Assembly: GCA_036417435.1 (NCBI GenBank)
Contig: JAZAQT010000248.1
Coordinates: forward strand, 62,001 to 126,000
Direction of reading: 5' to 3'
Source of the DNA: Inia geoffrensis
Taxonomy: Eukaryota > Chordata > Mammalia > Artiodactyla > Iniidae
DNA: 64,000 bases
Shown here: positions 62,574-64,000 of the stretch, one piece after another
How the letters are laid out: each line of letters starts with the position of its first letter
How positions within the stretch are numbered: the first letter of the stretch is position 1
Program-made: the position numbers and the translations under genes
Notes under the pieces: generated by a model
Seen by the model: the letters and a program-made list of their open reading frames with translations, nothing else
Database searches by the model: none
What the model was told of the DNA's origin: nothing

Positions 62574-64000
62574 ATGAAGGCTTGCGAGAAATCTTGGATT
62601 TACCACCTCTACATCACCAGCTGTGGGAGAGATAAGGCTGGACAGTTGGGACTGATACTATTGGTGAGGGAATGCAGACCCTCTGAGGTAATGGTGCATG
62701 ATTCCCATTCCATGGGTCCCAAATCTCCACGTTTAAGGGAGTTGTCCTTCAGCTAAAATATGCATGGAAAACCCAGAATATGGTCCACGAAGTGATCAGG
62801 CAAAATTTCTAAAATTCATCGCCATTTTCCCCCCCTGTTACTCGAGTTCGCCTTTCCAGATGCAATATTAACATTCTCCCCACTTCGAGAGTCAGTGCCT
62901 TTGACCTCTTGCTTGGCACAGTTTGCAATTTCTGTGGAAGATGAGCAGGAATAAGGAGAACCAATGAGCGGCTACCTCGATGTGTTTGGACGGGAACATT
63001 GAACGATGATTTCCCTACAGGAAGAAGAATTCACCAAAGGCTCAGCGCGCCATGCCGGAACGAGATTAGGGCCTGAAGCAATTATTCGGGTTTGCGGTCA
63101 GCTCACAAGAAAGCGAGTTGAGAAAAGGAGATTTTTGGCACTGTAACTCACAATCCTGCGGAGTTCCAAATGACCCCTATCATCAAAAATTTATTGAAGG
63201 AAGACTGTGAAGAGGACTTGAACACGACACAGAATTGCAGAAAACAGATATCAGGTGGTAGATAAGAATTGCTCTGAAATCGTAGGAAAAGAGGCAGCAG
63301 TTCGACAGTGATGCACTTGTCCAAAAAGGGCGTATGCGTTTTTTCCTGAATATATTCAGGAAAAAACGCATGCGCCCTTTTTGGCCAACCAAGCAATCCT
63401 GCAATGGAAATCCGCACAACAAGGAAGTCTCACTTCCCACCGATCAAAAGGGCCCTCCGAAAAAAATGTAAAATCCAGAGAGGCAGGACAGGCCATGGAG
63501 AACCGGCAGCCTTGTTATGCTGATGGGCGGGATGTAAATTGCCAACAGCCACTCTGGAGAAGTGAATGGTGTTTCCTGGAACAAAGAAAAAAACAAGCTA
63601 GAGAGCCTAGGGCACTTCCACTTATGGTGCTATAGATTCGGAAAATTTAAATGAAAAAGAGAGAGCCACACCAAAGTTTGGGGCTGCTCTGTGTACGGGA
63701 ACCTTGACTATGGTACAATTTCAATAGCCCAGAAAGAGAAAAATGGATATAGAAGTTGTGGTACATCCCTACAATGGAATATCACTCAACAATGAAATCA
63801 ATGGCCACAGACCAGTAGCAGCATAATGAGTGGATTTAGTTACGATGATTCTAAGTGAAATAAGTCACACAGAAAAAGAAACATCATAAGATATCACTAA
63901 TACCGGGAATGGAAACACGACTAAGCATGAACTGCATTTCACAACACAGCAGAGTCTCACATTTACAAAAGAAATTTATGCTTGCTTAAGGTCAAAGGAG
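62574..64000 (+). repeat. Right-edge partial monomer U37 (divergent)
   Basis: The first 1,427 bp of a monomer cut by the window edge. The palindrome is at 63317-63388 with two mismatches (TTGTCC left arm, CATGCGCC right arm). The L1-frame stretch is 63381-63635. It has far more private changes than any other copy: TCCATGAAGG, CCATGGGTCC, GATGCAATATT, GGCTACCTCG, CAGCGCGCC, CATCAAAAATTT, AAGCAATCC, CGCACAACAAGG, AAGAGAGAGCC and TTCACAACACAG. Confidence 0.95.

Larger units (their letters stand above)
1..64000 (+). repeat. Tandem satellite array, 1,735/1,736-bp monomer (cetacean common satellite type)
   Basis: The same sequence recurs head to tail at a spacing of 1,735 or 1,736 bp across the entire window, all copies in one orientation, with only scattered substitutions and single-base indels. 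Four variant groups are used in the monomer entries. Group A has GGACAGTTGG near the start. Group B has CTCCAGGTTT, CGATATGTTTGG and usually GAGACACAGG. Group C has GAATGGAGACACTC, GGAAACCC and a mismatched right palindrome arm. Group D has CCGGTACTCGAG, GATGAGTTTGGATGG and a perfect palindrome. Every monomer I inspected keeps one GAATTC and one CTCGAG, so a genomic digest should give a 1.74-kb ladder. The L1-derived 3' half and the unit length match what is known of the common cetacean satellite outside dolphins. The tandem structure is certain; the taxonomic name is from memory and not searched. Confidence 0.97.

Noticed and set aside
62345..62575. Hydrophobic-looking 76-codon minus-strand frame at the end of U36
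   Set aside because: It is antisense to the L1 3' UTR and opened by private substitutions; the hydrophobic look follows from A-rich + strand sequence.
1..64000. CRISPR-like array or bacterial repeat locus
   Set aside because: The repeats are 1.7 kb, direct and contiguous with no unique spacers, and the sequence is of mammalian L1 type.

Overview
The whole 64 kb window is one head-to-tail satellite DNA array. It has no unique flank, and I see no gene that I would call functional. The monomer is 1,735 or 1,736 bp. I number 36 complete monomers (U1 to U36), a 90-bp tail of a preceding monomer at the left edge, and 1,427 bp of U37 at the right edge. Monomer starts are set, by choice, at the conserved TTGAGGGCTTG motif; the true phase of the array is arbitrary.

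Likely organism: a cetacean, probably not an oceanic dolphin. From memory of the literature, the 'common cetacean satellite' studied by Arnason and colleagues has a unit of about 1.74-1.76 kb in most cetaceans and about 1.58 kb in Delphinidae. Kapitonov, Holmquist and Jurka described cetacean heterochromatin satellites as built on an L1 repeat. The sequence agrees: roughly the last two thirds of every monomer reads as a decayed L1 ORF2 C-terminus plus an L1 3' UTR of cetartiodactyl type, ending in AATAAA and an A-rich remnant. No search was run, so the species assignment is inference.

Layout of one monomer (U2 as example): 1827-2364 is a CpG-retaining block I cannot assign. 2365-2570 weakly resembles L1 ORF2. 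2571-2642 is a perfect 72-bp palindrome that looks like a short mariner-type inverted-repeat element inserted in the L1 sequence. 2643-3165 is more L1 ORF2 remnant, and 3166-3526 is L1 3' UTR with a poly(A) signal. Thirteen monomers are 1 bp short, and three different single-base deletions explain all of them.

Layout of the array: the monomers fall into four variant groups (A-D) arranged as nested higher-order repeats. There is a nearly identical trimer duplication (offset 5,206 bp, about 4.0-14.3 kb). Dimer alternations (offset 3,471 or 3,472 bp) occur at 14-20, 22.6-31 and 41.7-48 kb. A tetramer duplication (offset 6,943 bp, 48.2-62.2 kb) showed no difference in the diagnostic sites I compared. 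A 16-monomer super-period (27,770 bp) relates 10-21.5 kb to 37.8-49.3 kb. The last 1.8 kb carries many private substitutions and may mark approach to an older domain or array edge. The short open frames (60-148 codons) recur because the monomer recurs; I treat none as a gene.
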